From Verrucomicrobiales bacterium (GTDB taxonomy: Bacteria; Verrucomicrobiota; Verrucomicrobiia; Verrucomicrobiales; DEV007): a stretch of DNA of 64,000 bases. Where the stretch lies: NCBI GenBank assembly GCA_029212615.1, contig JARGPJ010000006.1, positions 62,375 to 126,374 of the forward strand, written 5' to 3'. Each line of letters opens with the position of its first letter. Within the stretch, counting starts at the first letter, position 1. The notes under the pieces were generated by a model. That model searched no databases, was not told the DNA's origin, and saw only the letters and a program-made list of their open reading frames with translations. This document shows positions 40,086 to 48,754 of this stretch, piece after piece. A program made the position numbers and the translations under genes.

Positions 40086-41438
40086 ATGAGCGAACAAACT
40101 GATCCCTCCCCCGCAGATACCTCACGACGCAGCTTCGTGAAGAAGACCGGAGCGATCGCTGCAACTGGCGCGGCGATTGGCTTTCCCTCCGTCACCTTTG
40201 GCGCCCCCAACGACAAAAAACTGAAGATCGGCGTCGTCGGAACCGGCGGACGTGGTGGCGGCGCAATGATGAACGCCATGAACGCCGACGACAACGTCGA
40301 GCTCTGGTCCATGGGCGACCTCTACATGGAAGCGGCAACGGAAAAACTCGAGATGGTTCGCAAGTATGCGTCAGTTCGAGACAAGGTCAGCGAGAGCATC
40401 GATGGACGCGTTTTCAGTGGCCTCGACTCCTACGAGAAAGTGATCGACTCCGGCGTGGATATCATCCTTCTCACGACCCCGCCCGCCTTCCGCCCCCAGC
40501 ACTTCAAAGCTGCTGTCGATGCCGGGATTCACACCTTCGTCGAAAAGCCCTGCGCAACCGATATCGCGGGGGTACATGACTTCCTTAAGACCAGCGAAAC
40601 CGCGGCTGAGAAGGGACTCTCCGTCCTCTGCGGATTCTGTTACCGTTACAGCCAACACGGCCGCCCACTCTTCGAGAAAATTCTCGACGGCGCGATCGGT
40701 GATGTCCGAAGCATTCACTCACAGTATTACGCCGGACCTGTCAAAGCGATGCCTGATCCTGAAAGTCGCCCTGACGGCATGAGCGACACTGAGTGGCAGC
40801 TTCAGAACTGGTATAACTTCACCTGGCTCAGCGGTGACGGCATCGTTGAACAAGGCTGCCACAACGTCGACCGGATTTCCTGGGCAATGAATGACACTGA
40901 TCCCATCGCAGCCTTCGGCAGCGGCGGACGGACCCGCCCGAACAATGAGGGAAATATCTACGACCACTTCAGCGTCACCTACCAGTATGAAAACGACGTG
41001 AACTGCCACGTCGAATGGCGTCAATTCCTCGACTCATATAACTTCACCGGAGACACCATCTACGGCACCAAGGGCATCGCCAAGTTCGGCACCAGTTCGG
41101 CTGAAATTACCGGCGAAAACCCGTGGAACTGGCGTAAGCCACGCACAGTGAAGAGCATGTATGACCTTGAGCACGAAGAATTTTTCGGCGCGATCCGCAC
41201 CGGTGACCGCAAAGACGATTCTCAGTGGATCGGTCATTCGACCACTCTCGCGATTCTCGGCCGCACCGCATGCTACTCCGGGAAACGCATCACCTGGGAC
41301 GACATGACCTCCGCTGAGCAGAATCTCGTCCCCGACAATATCGACATCAACGGCGAGCTTCCCATCCGCCCGACACGCATTCCCGGCGTCCCTGAAACAC
41401 AGGATACCGTCTTCCCTGAGGACAATCAGAACGTCTGA
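40086..41438 (+). CDS. Tat-exported Gfo/Idh/MocA family oxidoreductase
   Basis: This 450-residue NAD(P)-dependent oxidoreductase has a twin-arginine signal (SRRSFVKKTGAIAATGAAIG). The Rossmann fold starts at KIGVVGTGGRGGG, and the family motif EKPCATD carries the catalytic lysine. CGFCYRYSQHGRP follows, then WLSGDGIVEQGCHNVDR, which is typical of planctomycete-verrucomicrobial exported members. The cofactor is probably inserted before Tat export. The substrate is likely a sugar or sugar derivative, but no catabolic neighbour defines it. A strong terminator follows. Confidence 0.9.
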   Translation: MSEQTDPSPADTSRRSFVKKTGAIAATGAAIGFPSVTFGAPNDKKLKIGVVGTGGRGGGAMMNAMNADDNVELWSMGDLYMEAATEKLEMVRKYASVRDKVSESIDGRVFSGLDSYEKVIDSGVDIILLTTPPAFRPQHFKAAVDAGIHTFVEKPCATDIAGVHDFLKTSETAAEKGLSVLCGFCYRYSQHGRPLFEKILDGAIGDVRSIHSQYYAGPVKAMPDPESRPDGMSDTEWQLQNWYNFTWLSGDGIVEQGCHNVDRISWAMNDTDPIAAFGSGGRTRPNNEGNIYDHFSVTYQYENDVNCHVEWRQFLDSYNFTGDTIYGTKGIAKFGTSSAEITGENPWNWRKPRTVKSMYDLEHEEFFGAIRTGDRKDDSQWIGHSTTLAILGRTACYSGKRITWDDMTSAEQNLVPDNIDINGELPIRPTRIPGVPETQDTVFPEDNQNV

Positions 41439-41467
41439 TCCGGAATCACAACCGATCTATTGCGAAG

Positions 41468-41498
41468 AAGCTCCGCCCGAAAGGGCGGGGCTTTTTTT
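41468..41498 (+). terminator. Intrinsic terminator after the Gfo/Idh/MocA gene
   Basis: AAGCTCCGCCC (41468-41478), a GAAA loop (41479-41482) and GGGCGGGGCTT (41483-41493) form an 11-bp stem with one T-G wobble, followed by a T-run to 41498. Confidence 0.92.
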
Positions 41499-41529
41499 CA
41501 ATCCCGGAAAAGGGAAATCGAGTTCCACC

Positions 41530-41607
41530 GGCACACGCCCCGCTTGCCCAGTGTGCCTTCCCCGTCGCGCCCCTACTGACACGGGCAGCGTGGAAGCTGC
41601 CCCTCCA
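41530..41607. repeat. Intergenic hairpin repeat, GGGCAGC member with flanking arm
   Basis: GGGCAGC (41583-41589), loop gtggaa, GCTGCCC (41596-41602) then CTCCA has the same loop and flank as the 12.0 kb repeats (GGGCGAC-gtggaa-GTCGCCC-CTCCA). Both stem halves are altered together. A further hairpin GGCACAC/GTGTGCC (41530-41536, 41551-41557) precedes it. The element fills much of the Gfo/Idh-aroD gap. Confidence 0.7.
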
Positions 41608-41720
41608 CCTCTTCTCTCAATCGCTGAAGAAGGAGAGTCGACCGCCATACCTCTGCCTTCGCGGAATTTCCTGACAGAATCATTGCGTTTTTCCGCAGTT
41701 TATCGTTTGATCGTCGGACC

Positions 41721-42410
41721 TTGAAACCTGACTTTTCTTCAAAACCCCTCGTCGTCGCGACGGTCACTCAACCGGCTGATCTGATTTATTTTTTCAATGG
41801 AGGCTCCTCAAAAGCGGATATCCTCGAGTTCCGCCTCGATAGTCTTCACTCCGAGATTCACGATGCCTACGTCACCGTCGTCGATTCCGAGTACCCGGTT
41901 CTCGCCACGGTCCGTCGATCCAAAGAGGGCGGCGACCTTAAGCTCAGCGACGAAGCCCGCATCGAACTCTACGAACGTTTTCTCCCTCAAGTGAACGTCG
42001 TTGATACGGAAATTGCTTCACTTGAATCGAAGGCCTTCAGCCAATTTCCCGCAAGCGTGAAGAAGAACGATGTTCAGCTCCTCGGCTCCTACCACAATTT
42101 TGAATCCTTCCCGGGCATTGACTTACTGAAGGATAAAGTCTCTCAGGCCTACGACCTTGGCGCAGACATCGCAAAAGTCGCCATCGTCATCTCTGAATTG
42201 TCAGATCTCTTCGCCCTCGTTGAGCTGGTCGAACATCATCGCCGGGAAGGCCGTCTCATTTCCGCGATGGGAATGGGGCCGCTCGGTAAACTTTCCCGAC
42301 TTGTCCTCGCCAAAGCAGGCTCCTGCCTGAACTACGGCTATCTCCAATCGCCCAACGCCCCCGGACAGTGGCCGGCCGATGAGCTTTCCGCTCTCTTGAA
42401 GGAGATTTAA
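41721..42410 (+). CDS. aroD: 3-dehydroquinate dehydratase, type I
   Basis: AroD removes water from 3-dehydroquinate through a Schiff base in the shikimate pathway. The 229-residue protein has LEFRLDSL near the start, the general-base histidine in LGSYHNFE, the Schiff-base lysine in DIAKVAIV, the arginine in GKLSRLV and SPNAPGQWP near the end. All active-site residues of the type I class appear present. The start is TTG; no ATG or GTG lies between it and the conserved region. No other shikimate gene is in the window. Confidence 0.92.
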   Translation: MKPDFSSKPLVVATVTQPADLIYFFNGGSSKADILEFRLDSLHSEIHDAYVTVVDSEYPVLATVRRSKEGGDLKLSDEARIELYERFLPQVNVVDTEIASLESKAFSQFPASVKKNDVQLLGSYHNFESFPGIDLLKDKVSQAYDLGADIAKVAIVISELSDLFALVELVEHHRREGRLISAMGMGPLGKLSRLVLAKAGSCLNYGYLQSPNAPGQWPADELSALLKEI

Positions 42411-42441
42411 AAGGATTTCAGCGATTCCGGTCGGCGGCCCG

Positions 42442-43320
42442 TCAGTGAGTGGGTGCCGCTACCGTCCCGTCAACGAGTTCCTGCCGCCGCAACTCGACGA
42501 TGCGGCCTGCAATTTCGAGAATCGTTTCCTCCAGCATCAATCGCAAATGACTTCCTGCCCGGTAGTCTGCAGGTGCAATATGTTTGATGCGCCCCGAAAC
42601 ACCCGCCAACTGAAAGGCTTTTCGAAAGCTCACCCGGGTCTCATCGGCCGGGTTGTACACCGCGATACTATGACCGCCGAATCGCTTCATGACGGTGAAG
42701 CAGGGAACATCAGTGGGCCCGTCACCAAGATAAATCATATTAGGAAACGGGATCGGGCGAAGTTCGTCTGCCATGTGATCGTTCACATCATCAGTCGGAT
42801 CGAGCATGCCCTTGTTAATCCTGAAAAGGTACTGAGTCTTTGCCGTGTGGGAAATCACCCGCCTTGGAAATGAAATTCGACCCGCGCTGTTCTCAGCAAA
42901 TTCGCAGCCGAAAACCTCCTTCAGATATGGCTTGAGACGACTGCCGTCGATCAACGGCTTGATACCACTTGAGACGATGTAATGCTCAATTTTGACGCCC
43001 ATGGCGCGATGCTCATCGGAGAGCAAATCATTCAGCTCTTCAAACATATCCGGCAATCCCGGAAAGAACTGAAGCCCCTTCCCCAGTTCCTCGAGGTCCT
43101 TATTACTCGGACCGTCCATCTCAAGGTAGTCGATCATCGCCTTCAAATAGGCGAGTTCATTTTCGTAGCCCTCATCATCAACGAGCTTCTTACAGCGCTT
43201 CCAGAATTCAGCAGGATTGATCCCGAATTTAGGAAAAAGGACTTCGTCCTGCATGTAGGTCGGGCTGAGTGTCTGATCGTAGTCGTAGACGATGCCGATC
43301 ACATTTTGGGGAGCTGCCAT
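42442..43320 (-). CDS. HAD-family hydrolase (phosphoserine phosphatase-like)
   Basis: This 292-residue protein has motif I YDYDQTLSP with both aspartates, motif II HYIVSSG, and motif IV YLGDGPTDVPCF. These identify a magnesium-dependent HAD phosphatase with a helical cap (residues about 30-100). The substrate is unknown; the long cap and the GDGPTD motif suggest a small-molecule phosphatase related to the phosphoserine phosphatase group. It converges with aroD (31-base gap) and precedes nothing obviously related. Confidence 0.8.
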   Translation of the reverse strand: MAAPQNVIGIVYDYDQTLSPTYMQDEVLFPKFGINPAEFWKRCKKLVDDEGYENELAYLKAMIDYLEMDGPSNKDLEELGKGLQFFPGLPDMFEELNDLLSDEHRAMGVKIEHYIVSSGIKPLIDGSRLKPYLKEVFGCEFAENSAGRISFPRRVISHTAKTQYLFRINKGMLDPTDDVNDHMADELRPIPFPNMIYLGDGPTDVPCFTVMKRFGGHSIAVYNPADETRVSFRKAFQLAGVSGRIKHIAPADYRAGSHLRLMLEETILEIAGRIVELRRQELVDGTVAAPTH

Positions 43321-43372
43321 AAGTTATGAATAATTTATCACGAATCGTTACATTTGCAGCCAGTCTCAAAGA

Positions 43373-44269
43373 TCACTTCCCCTCGACATCGCGAAGCGCA
43401 TCTTCAAGAATCGAAAACTCCCATTCAAACCCGAAAGCTTTCAGGACCTGCGGATCAGCACGCTGACTCTCAAGGAAAAGCGAACTCATCCCCCCCGGAA
43501 GCCATTTCAGGATCATGGCAGGGACGGGAATAAATGCTTTTCGCCCGAGAACCCTCGCATAAATCTGAGTGAACTCCCGGTTGGTCGCCGGCGAAGGACT
43601 GACACAATTAACCCGTCCGCGAATACTCGATTCCCCATCGGCACAGTCGGCGAAAATCCTCGCCAGATCTTTGATATGAATCCAGGACATCCATTGATTT
43701 CCCCGACCGAGACGACCGGCAACTCCCGATTTAAAAACAGGTCGAAGGCGCTTCAGAAAACCGCCCTTTCCGAAAACAACCCCAATGCGTGGATTCACCA
43801 CTCGAACACCCAGCTTGGCCGCCGGGGCCGACGCAGTTTCCCACTGGCGACATACTTCAGGAAGAAAACCGAATCCCACATCGGATTCTTCATCGAGCCA
43901 CTCGTCGCCACGATCCCCATAGTATCCCACCGCCGAAGCACTGACAAAAGCTCCGGGGCGACGACTGCGCGAAATCTTAGCCATCGCTTCAACGAGATCC
44001 GTCGTAAGATCGACGCGACTTTCCCTGATCTTCCTCATCTTATCACGGGTCCAAAGCCCCACGATAGGCTCACCAGCGAGATGAATTAGCGAATCAATTC
44101 CGTCGAGATTGATATTCTCACGATCAGCGAGAGAACGTGTTTCTTCCGCCCCCTCAACCGGACGATCAGCATGTTGCGAGAAAGCGACCACGTTCCAGCC
44201 TCTCGATGAGGCCTCCTGAATAATAGCCGCACCTAGAAATCCGCTTGCTCCCGTAATTCCAATCTTCAT
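43373..44269 (-). CDS. TIGR01777 family NAD-dependent epimerase-like protein (SDR39U1/YfcH type)
   Basis: This 298-residue extended short-chain dehydrogenase fold starts with the nucleotide loop KIGITGASGFLGAAI. GIDSLIHLAGEPI, VSASAVGYYGDRG (with Tyr and active-site region) and the C-terminal VPAMILKWLPGGMSSLFLESQR follow, a signature of the TIGR01777/YfcH family. The physiological reaction of this family is not established. It lies 52 bases upstream of the HAD gene on the same strand and may be co-transcribed. Confidence 0.88.
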   Translation of the reverse strand: MKIGITGASGFLGAAIIQEASSRGWNVVAFSQHADRPVEGAEETRSLADRENINLDGIDSLIHLAGEPIVGLWTRDKMRKIRESRVDLTTDLVEAMAKISRSRRPGAFVSASAVGYYGDRGDEWLDEESDVGFGFLPEVCRQWETASAPAAKLGVRVVNPRIGVVFGKGGFLKRLRPVFKSGVAGRLGRGNQWMSWIHIKDLARIFADCADGESSIRGRVNCVSPSPATNREFTQIYARVLGRKAFIPVPAMILKWLPGGMSSLFLESQRADPQVLKAFGFEWEFSILEDALRDVEGK

Positions 44270-44361
44270 CTCTACCTCATTCCCGCAACACCGCGGGGAC
44301 TGAGAGTAGGCCTGATCAAACGATCTGAAAAGGCGGAATCGTTCCCGAGTGCGAGAGGAAT

Positions 44362-45126
44362 CTACGCCCCGGCAGATGCCTTCTGATCGTCGAGCACTTC
44401 GACGAACTCGCGCGAACGTTCGCGAAGACGAGCCATTCCCTGACTGGACGTCTGCGAGATCCCCGGCTCCATCATGATCAATTCGGCAAAACCCGTCACT
44501 GACCCGATCATATTCCGAAAATCGTGACGGAGCTCTTTGTCATGAAGGGAAAAATCTTCCACCGAATTAAGCTTCTTACGAATCGCGACACCTGAAGTCT
44601 CAATGTATCCAAACAATTCAGGACCATCTTCGCCATATTCACCGAGGAACTCCTTGAGACGCTGGGTCGTCGAGACGATGTCCCTGACGATTTCGCGGAG
44701 CTTGTTCAACGAGGGATCCCGCGAGACAATGTCCTGAATCTCCCCTTCCGCAGGTTCCGCACTGGCCGCGGAACGGATATTGAGAGCTTCGATGATCCCT
44801 TTCGTTCCCTCGTGACTCGGGAAAACCATGGAGAACCCGGCCGCCTTCGCTTTTTCAAGAACCTGTGGATTCCCCGTCGATGAAAGACCGATCAGAGGAA
44901 TATTGGCCAGTGTTCCGATCCCTTTCACCGCCTGAATAGCGCTCCAGAGGCCGTATTCAGCAAGATCGAGATCAGCAATGAGGAAATCAGGCTCGTGTTG
45001 ACGACAAAACTCAACCATCTGCATCGGATTCCACACGACCGCTGTCTGATAGCCTGACTCTCCGAGAGCCTGTTGAAAGCGTTCTCCAGTGGTTCGCTCT
45101 CCGGCGACAATTAAAACACGGTTCAT
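44362..45126 (-). CDS. Degenerate receiver fused to a DHp-like histidine domain
   Basis: This is a 254-residue protein from the ATG at 45126. The N-terminal half is a receiver fold with an acceptor-position aspartate (D52, in LIADLDLAEYG). The acidic pair after strand 1 is replaced (LIVAGER) and the conserved switch lysine is absent, so phosphorylation is doubtful. The C-terminal half has a helix-hairpin with RHDFRNMIGSVTGFAEL (H201), resembling the dimerisation and phosphotransfer helix of histidine kinases, but no ATPase domain follows. It could be a phosphotransfer scaffold or a regulator of another kinase. Function is inferred from architecture only. Confidence 0.7.
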   Translation of the reverse strand: MNRVLIVAGERTTGERFQQALGESGYQTAVVWNPMQMVEFCRQHEPDFLIADLDLAEYGLWSAIQAVKGIGTLANIPLIGLSSTGNPQVLEKAKAAGFSMVFPSHEGTKGIIEALNIRSAASAEPAEGEIQDIVSRDPSLNKLREIVRDIVSTTQRLKEFLGEYGEDGPELFGYIETSGVAIRKKLNSVEDFSLHDKELRHDFRNMIGSVTGFAELIMMEPGISQTSSQGMARLRERSREFVEVLDDQKASAGA

Positions 45127-45324
45127 TTGCAAGGTATGAGTAAAATTGAGAATTACTGTTAAGAATCAAATTTCCATAAATTTACTGTTTATTGAACATT
45201 TTCCAAATCCTTTTTTTAAAATTTTCTATCTATTTCTTTCTAACGAAGCCGTTGCACCTTGCCGAGCCTAATCTAAAATACTTCATCAAGGGATCTCATC
45301 CCCCTAAACTTAGATAAGCATTTT
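45127..45324. promoter_or_regulatory. AT-rich divergent intergenic region
   Basis: This AT-rich region lies between the pseudo-receiver gene and the azurin-like gene. TTACTGTT occurs at 45153-45160 and 45182-45189. It probably carries divergent promoters; no precise -35/-10 pair stands out. Confidence 0.35.
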
Positions 45325-45789
45325 ATGAAAAGCACCCTGATGAGCGCTCTCGCTCTCACTATCCTCGCCGTCTCCTCTGCCGCAAAAGCAGAAGAAGTTT
45401 TCGAAGTCACCCTGACTGCCGACAAAGTGCAGTTCATTTATGACATCAAAGAATTCACCGTGAAGCCGGGACAGCAGGTCAAATTGACTCTCATTAACCC
45501 TTCTGACAGCGTGACTCGCCAGCCTCACAACGTCCTCATCGTAAAGCCCGGGAAAAAAGACGTGGTCGGAATGGCGGCGAATGCCGGCATGACTGATCCT
45601 GCATTTCTCACGGAAAAAAATGCGATTCCCGAGTCCGAAGATATCCTTTTTCACTCTAAATTGATCCAGGCCGGTGAAGAAGATGTCGTGGAATTTACGG
45701 CTCCTGAAGAAGCCGGAGAATACCCTTATCTTTGCACTTATCCAGGTCACTGGGCGATCATGAACGGAGTGATGACCGTCGCTGAGTAG
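45325..45789 (+). CDS. Azurin/plastocyanin-like blue copper protein
   Basis: This 154-residue exported cupredoxin has a signal peptide ending AAKA (about residue 22). The type 1 copper ligands are all visible: H68 in RQPHNVLIV, C137 in YLCTYPGHW, H142 in the same loop and M146 in IMNG. It would be a periplasmic electron carrier, possibly serving a cbb3-type or other terminal oxidase, but no such gene is adjacent. It is a single-gene unit with a strong terminator directly after it. Confidence 0.9.
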   Translation: MKSTLMSALALTILAVSSAAKAEEVFEVTLTADKVQFIYDIKEFTVKPGQQVKLTLINPSDSVTRQPHNVLIVKPGKKDVVGMAANAGMTDPAFLTEKNAIPESEDILFHSKLIQAGEEDVVEFTAPEEAGEYPYLCTYPGHWAIMNGVMTVAE

Positions 45790-45818
45790 GCCGCCTCATT
45801 CCTCCTGAACTTTCCCAC

Positions 45819-45857
45819 CCCGGGTTCTTTCTCTCGTAGAAAGACCCGGGTTTTTTT
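45819..45857 (+). terminator. Intrinsic terminator after the azurin-like gene
   Basis: CCCGGGTTCTTTCT (45819-45832) pairs with AGAAAGACCCGGG (45838-45850) with a single bulged T, followed by seven T residues (45851-45857). Confidence 0.9.
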
Positions 45858-45944
45858 ATTATTAAATTCACTCAATCAACATTTCTTTAATTTAATTATT
45901 GTAATCGCCATAATTACCATTTATTATTAAGCTTACCCAGCGGC

Positions 45945-46514
45945 ATGAAAACCACTATCCAAATCATCGACGACAACGTGGCCTTGACGACTTTACTCGC
46001 CAAGACCCTTGCCAAATTCGATTTTGAGCCGGTTGTGGAAAACAACCCTCTTCTCGCGATCAACACAGCCCGGCATTACCTGCCGGACTTGATTCTGCTT
46101 GATGTGATGATGCCTGAGCGTGACGGAGGACGCGTCCTTGCAGACCTGCGGGCCGATCTTTCGCTCCGCTACATTCCGGTTATTCTTCTCACCGGCATTG
46201 CCCGGGAAGTTCAGGGACTGGCCGAAACCGGAGGCATCCGCAGTGTCATTCTTGCTAAACCGGTCCAGCTCAAGGAACTCCTTGCCACGATTGAAAGTGA
46301 GCTCGCTGCGGCGCGGAACTATCAGGACGAAGAGGCGGCCTCATCCGAGCATCACGCTCTCGACAACAACGATGACCTCATCTCACTTCCCGATTTTGAT
46401 CGCCTGGTCGGCCCCGATGAAGACTCTTTCGGCTCTCACTCATCTCCCAACGTCGACTTCACTTTTCCGGAACGCGGTAACGAAACCGAGCCTGAAAAGA
46501 AGAACGCCTGGTAG
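45945..46514 (+). CDS. Stand-alone response regulator receiver with acidic tail
   Basis: This 189-residue protein has a complete receiver domain (residues 1-120): the acidic pair in IIDDN, acceptor D53 in LILLDVMMP, threonine in LLTG and switch lysine K105 in ILAKPVQ. The remaining 70 residues are acidic, low in hydrophobics and probably disordered, with no DNA-binding domain. It probably works by protein contact or as a phosphorelay intermediate. It is preceded by a short AT-rich leader that shares AATTATTGTAAT with the rarA promoter region. Confidence 0.85.
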   Translation: MKTTIQIIDDNVALTTLLAKTLAKFDFEPVVENNPLLAINTARHYLPDLILLDVMMPERDGGRVLADLRADLSLRYIPVILLTGIAREVQGLAETGGIRSVILAKPVQLKELLATIESELAAARNYQDEEAASSEHHALDNNDDLISLPDFDRLVGPDEDSFGSHSSPNVDFTFPERGNETEPEKKNAW

Positions 46515-46524
46515 AAACGGAATC

Positions 46525-47715
46525 TCACGCAAGGCCCTTTTTCTCAAAGCAATTCAGGCACCAGTCGTATTCTGAAACAAGTTGATCAACAACATCCCGG
46601 GATCTGATTTCCTCAGGAAGCACTTCCCAGGTGTATGTTTCCATTTCAAAGTGACTGCACCAGCCCGGATCCTCACCGAGGATCGCGAGAACGCCGGGGA
46701 TGTGGTCTCTGGTATCGTCAAAAAGCGCTTCCGGCTGGGCATGAATCGGAACATGAAAGTGTACGCGCCATTCGTCCCCCCGGCTTTGGGGCGACGCTCC
46801 TGCTGACCACTCAAGTGCCTCCGGGAGATCGCGAAACCGGCGCACGGCCTTCCCTTCCCCGCCGACGATGACCTGGTGCAGATAAACTTCGTCATGAAAG
46901 CTCTTTAACCGCTCAATTGATTCCGCTTCCGGCTTCAATCGAAGGGCGGAGCTCAAATGGATTTTACTGATTCGAATGTTCGCCGCCCTCAATCGCCCAA
47001 TCGCATCGGCCGGTTCTTCAAACTCCACCGCGAGATGACAAGTGTCATAATTCACCCCTAGATTCCGTTGCAATCGCTCACTTTCAGCACGGCCCGCCCC
47101 CTCATGCAGGCGTTCAAAAAAGGACACCGTTTCGCTGCTGGTTTCAAAGAAGCCGAGAGGCTCCGGTTCAAGCCCGAGGTGAATATCACGACCACCGGCA
47201 TCGCGGAGACGCTCAATATGATCTGAACAGGCCCTCAGGTTCTTCACCATCGCTTCGATCTGTTCTTTCTCCGTTTCCTGACTGATGAACTCCTTAAAGG
47301 ACCCCGGCAAAGTACTCACACTGACTTCCTCCCCCGCCGGTGCCATTTTGTCGATAAGGTCGAACAACTGTGTCGTATAGGCGAGCCTCTCACCGCTTGT
47401 CCAGTCGGGCACGTAAACCTGCTCTTTGACACGGCTCCCGTGAAACGTGCCATATGGAAAACCGTTGATGGTAAACACATAGGACTGGTGCTCATCCATC
47501 CACCGCTTGAACTCATCGAGTCGTTCCGGATGGTCAGTCAGTTCCTGCGACGCGTTGGCGCTGAGACGTAAACCAATGCCGTAAGGCGCCTCAGGACAAA
47601 CGCGCTGACGCACCTGATTCGTATATTCCTGCAAGCCGTGGAATGTCTCCGTCCAGGTTTCCCCCCGATGAATGTTAGTACAGTAAGCGAGATGAATGTC
47701 GTTCTTAAGGCGCAT
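46525..47715 (-). CDS. eboE: EboE-like TIM-barrel protein (metabolite traffic)
   Basis: This 396-residue protein is of the xylose isomerase-like TIM-barrel superfamily. The segment DIHLAYCTNIHRGETWTET matches EboE, a component of the ebo cluster linked to transport or maturation of secondary metabolites (for example scytonemin and related compounds). GLEPEPLGFFE and NYDTCHLAVEFEEP provide metal-ligand-like residues. The ATG at 47715 fits the family N-terminus; further starts at 47736 and 47757 are possible. None of eboA-D or eboF is adjacent, so the gene is isolated from its usual cluster in this window. Confidence 0.78.
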   Translation of the reverse strand: MRLKNDIHLAYCTNIHRGETWTETFHGLQEYTNQVRQRVCPEAPYGIGLRLSANASQELTDHPERLDEFKRWMDEHQSYVFTINGFPYGTFHGSRVKEQVYVPDWTSGERLAYTTQLFDLIDKMAPAGEEVSVSTLPGSFKEFISQETEKEQIEAMVKNLRACSDHIERLRDAGGRDIHLGLEPEPLGFFETSSETVSFFERLHEGAGRAESERLQRNLGVNYDTCHLAVEFEEPADAIGRLRAANIRISKIHLSSALRLKPEAESIERLKSFHDEVYLHQVIVGGEGKAVRRFRDLPEALEWSAGASPQSRGDEWRVHFHVPIHAQPEALFDDTRDHIPGVLAILGEDPGWCSHFEMETYTWEVLPEEIRSRDVVDQLVSEYDWCLNCFEKKGLA

Positions 47716-47849
47716 GAACCGGCAATCAAAACCCATCTCAGGCCGCTCGCAAGACAAAGGGAGGCCGTTCCATGTGATTCAGAATGAAGTTTTCCGTGCT
47801 GGACTTCCTTTTCTGAACTATCAACTATGAGAAAACACTTATTTCCCTC

Positions 47850-48674
47850 ATGAGTATTGGACTACCCGACGAAGCCAGCCCGCTGGAATCTCTACCCACC
47901 CCCGGAAATGCCGGAATTCTGGTGGTCGATGAAGACCCCGCCTTTCAGTTGGGCCTGAAAACTTTTCTCCACGAGTATGTTGGATTCAGCGAAGTCTTCA
48001 CAGCCCGCAGCGGTCCGGAAGCTCTCGCATTGATCGAGTCTGAAGAGACGATCGAAGTCGTCACGCTCGACTACCAAATGCCCGGCATGAATGGCATCGA
48101 AGTCATGGAAAAGCTTCGCGATGAAGCTCCCCGCCCCTTGAGCGTCCTCATGATCACCGGCTATCCTTCCGAAGAATTGGAAGCTGAGTTTAAGAGCTTT
48201 TCAAGCCCGGTCCTTCTCGCCGATCACTTCCTCCATAAACCCGTCGCTTTTGAAAAACTGGAGCCACTCGTGCTTCAGGCTCACGAGGAACTACTCGCTG
48301 CGAAAGTACGGGCGGAAAGCGTCGAAGAACTGAATTCGGACGAAACGGAGGAATCACTCTTTGAGGAGAGGTCTGATCTTGCGGATATCGAAAGCTCACT
48401 TTCCCGCCAGGAAACAAAAATAGACGCCCTTTCCGGACAAGTTCGAACCCTTCGTAGAAAAGCACGCCGTGACACCTGCCTTCTCGCTCTTCTCATCATT
48501 GCGATTGGCGCTGCGATTCATTTCGGCTGGTTTACAAAGGTCGAAGAAATCATTCAGGACGTCCGCCGCGATCTTACCCATATTTTCACGCCCGCGACTG
48601 ATCCGGAAACGACTCCGGCAGAGATCGCTCCCACCGCTGAATCAGATTCAGCGTCTGAAGGAAGCCCTCTTTGA
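47850..48674 (+). CDS. Membrane-anchored receiver protein (REC, coiled coil, C-terminal helix)
   Basis: This 274-residue protein has a receiver domain at about residues 22-145 with acidic residues in VVDEDP, acceptor D74 in TLDYQMPG and switch lysine K130 in FLHKPV. A charged helical segment with coiled-coil character (about 150-205) follows. A single hydrophobic helix (LLALLIIAIGAAIHFGWF, 211-228) and a 46-residue acidic tail rich in Thr/Pro/Ser end the protein. A receiver with a C-terminal membrane anchor and no kinase or DNA-binding domain is unusual. It may localise a phosphorylation signal at the membrane. Partners are unknown. Confidence 0.82.
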   Translation: MSIGLPDEASPLESLPTPGNAGILVVDEDPAFQLGLKTFLHEYVGFSEVFTARSGPEALALIESEETIEVVTLDYQMPGMNGIEVMEKLRDEAPRPLSVLMITGYPSEELEAEFKSFSSPVLLADHFLHKPVAFEKLEPLVLQAHEELLAAKVRAESVEELNSDETEESLFEERSDLADIESSLSRQETKIDALSGQVRTLRRKARRDTCLLALLIIAIGAAIHFGWFTKVEEIIQDVRRDLTHIFTPATDPETTPAEIAPTAESDSASEGSPL

Positions 48675-48754
48675 TTACAATCCGGCGCGGCCTTTGTAAT
48701 AGAGTCGTCGTATCTTTCCCTGAATACTGTCACCGTTATCAAACCACGACAGCG

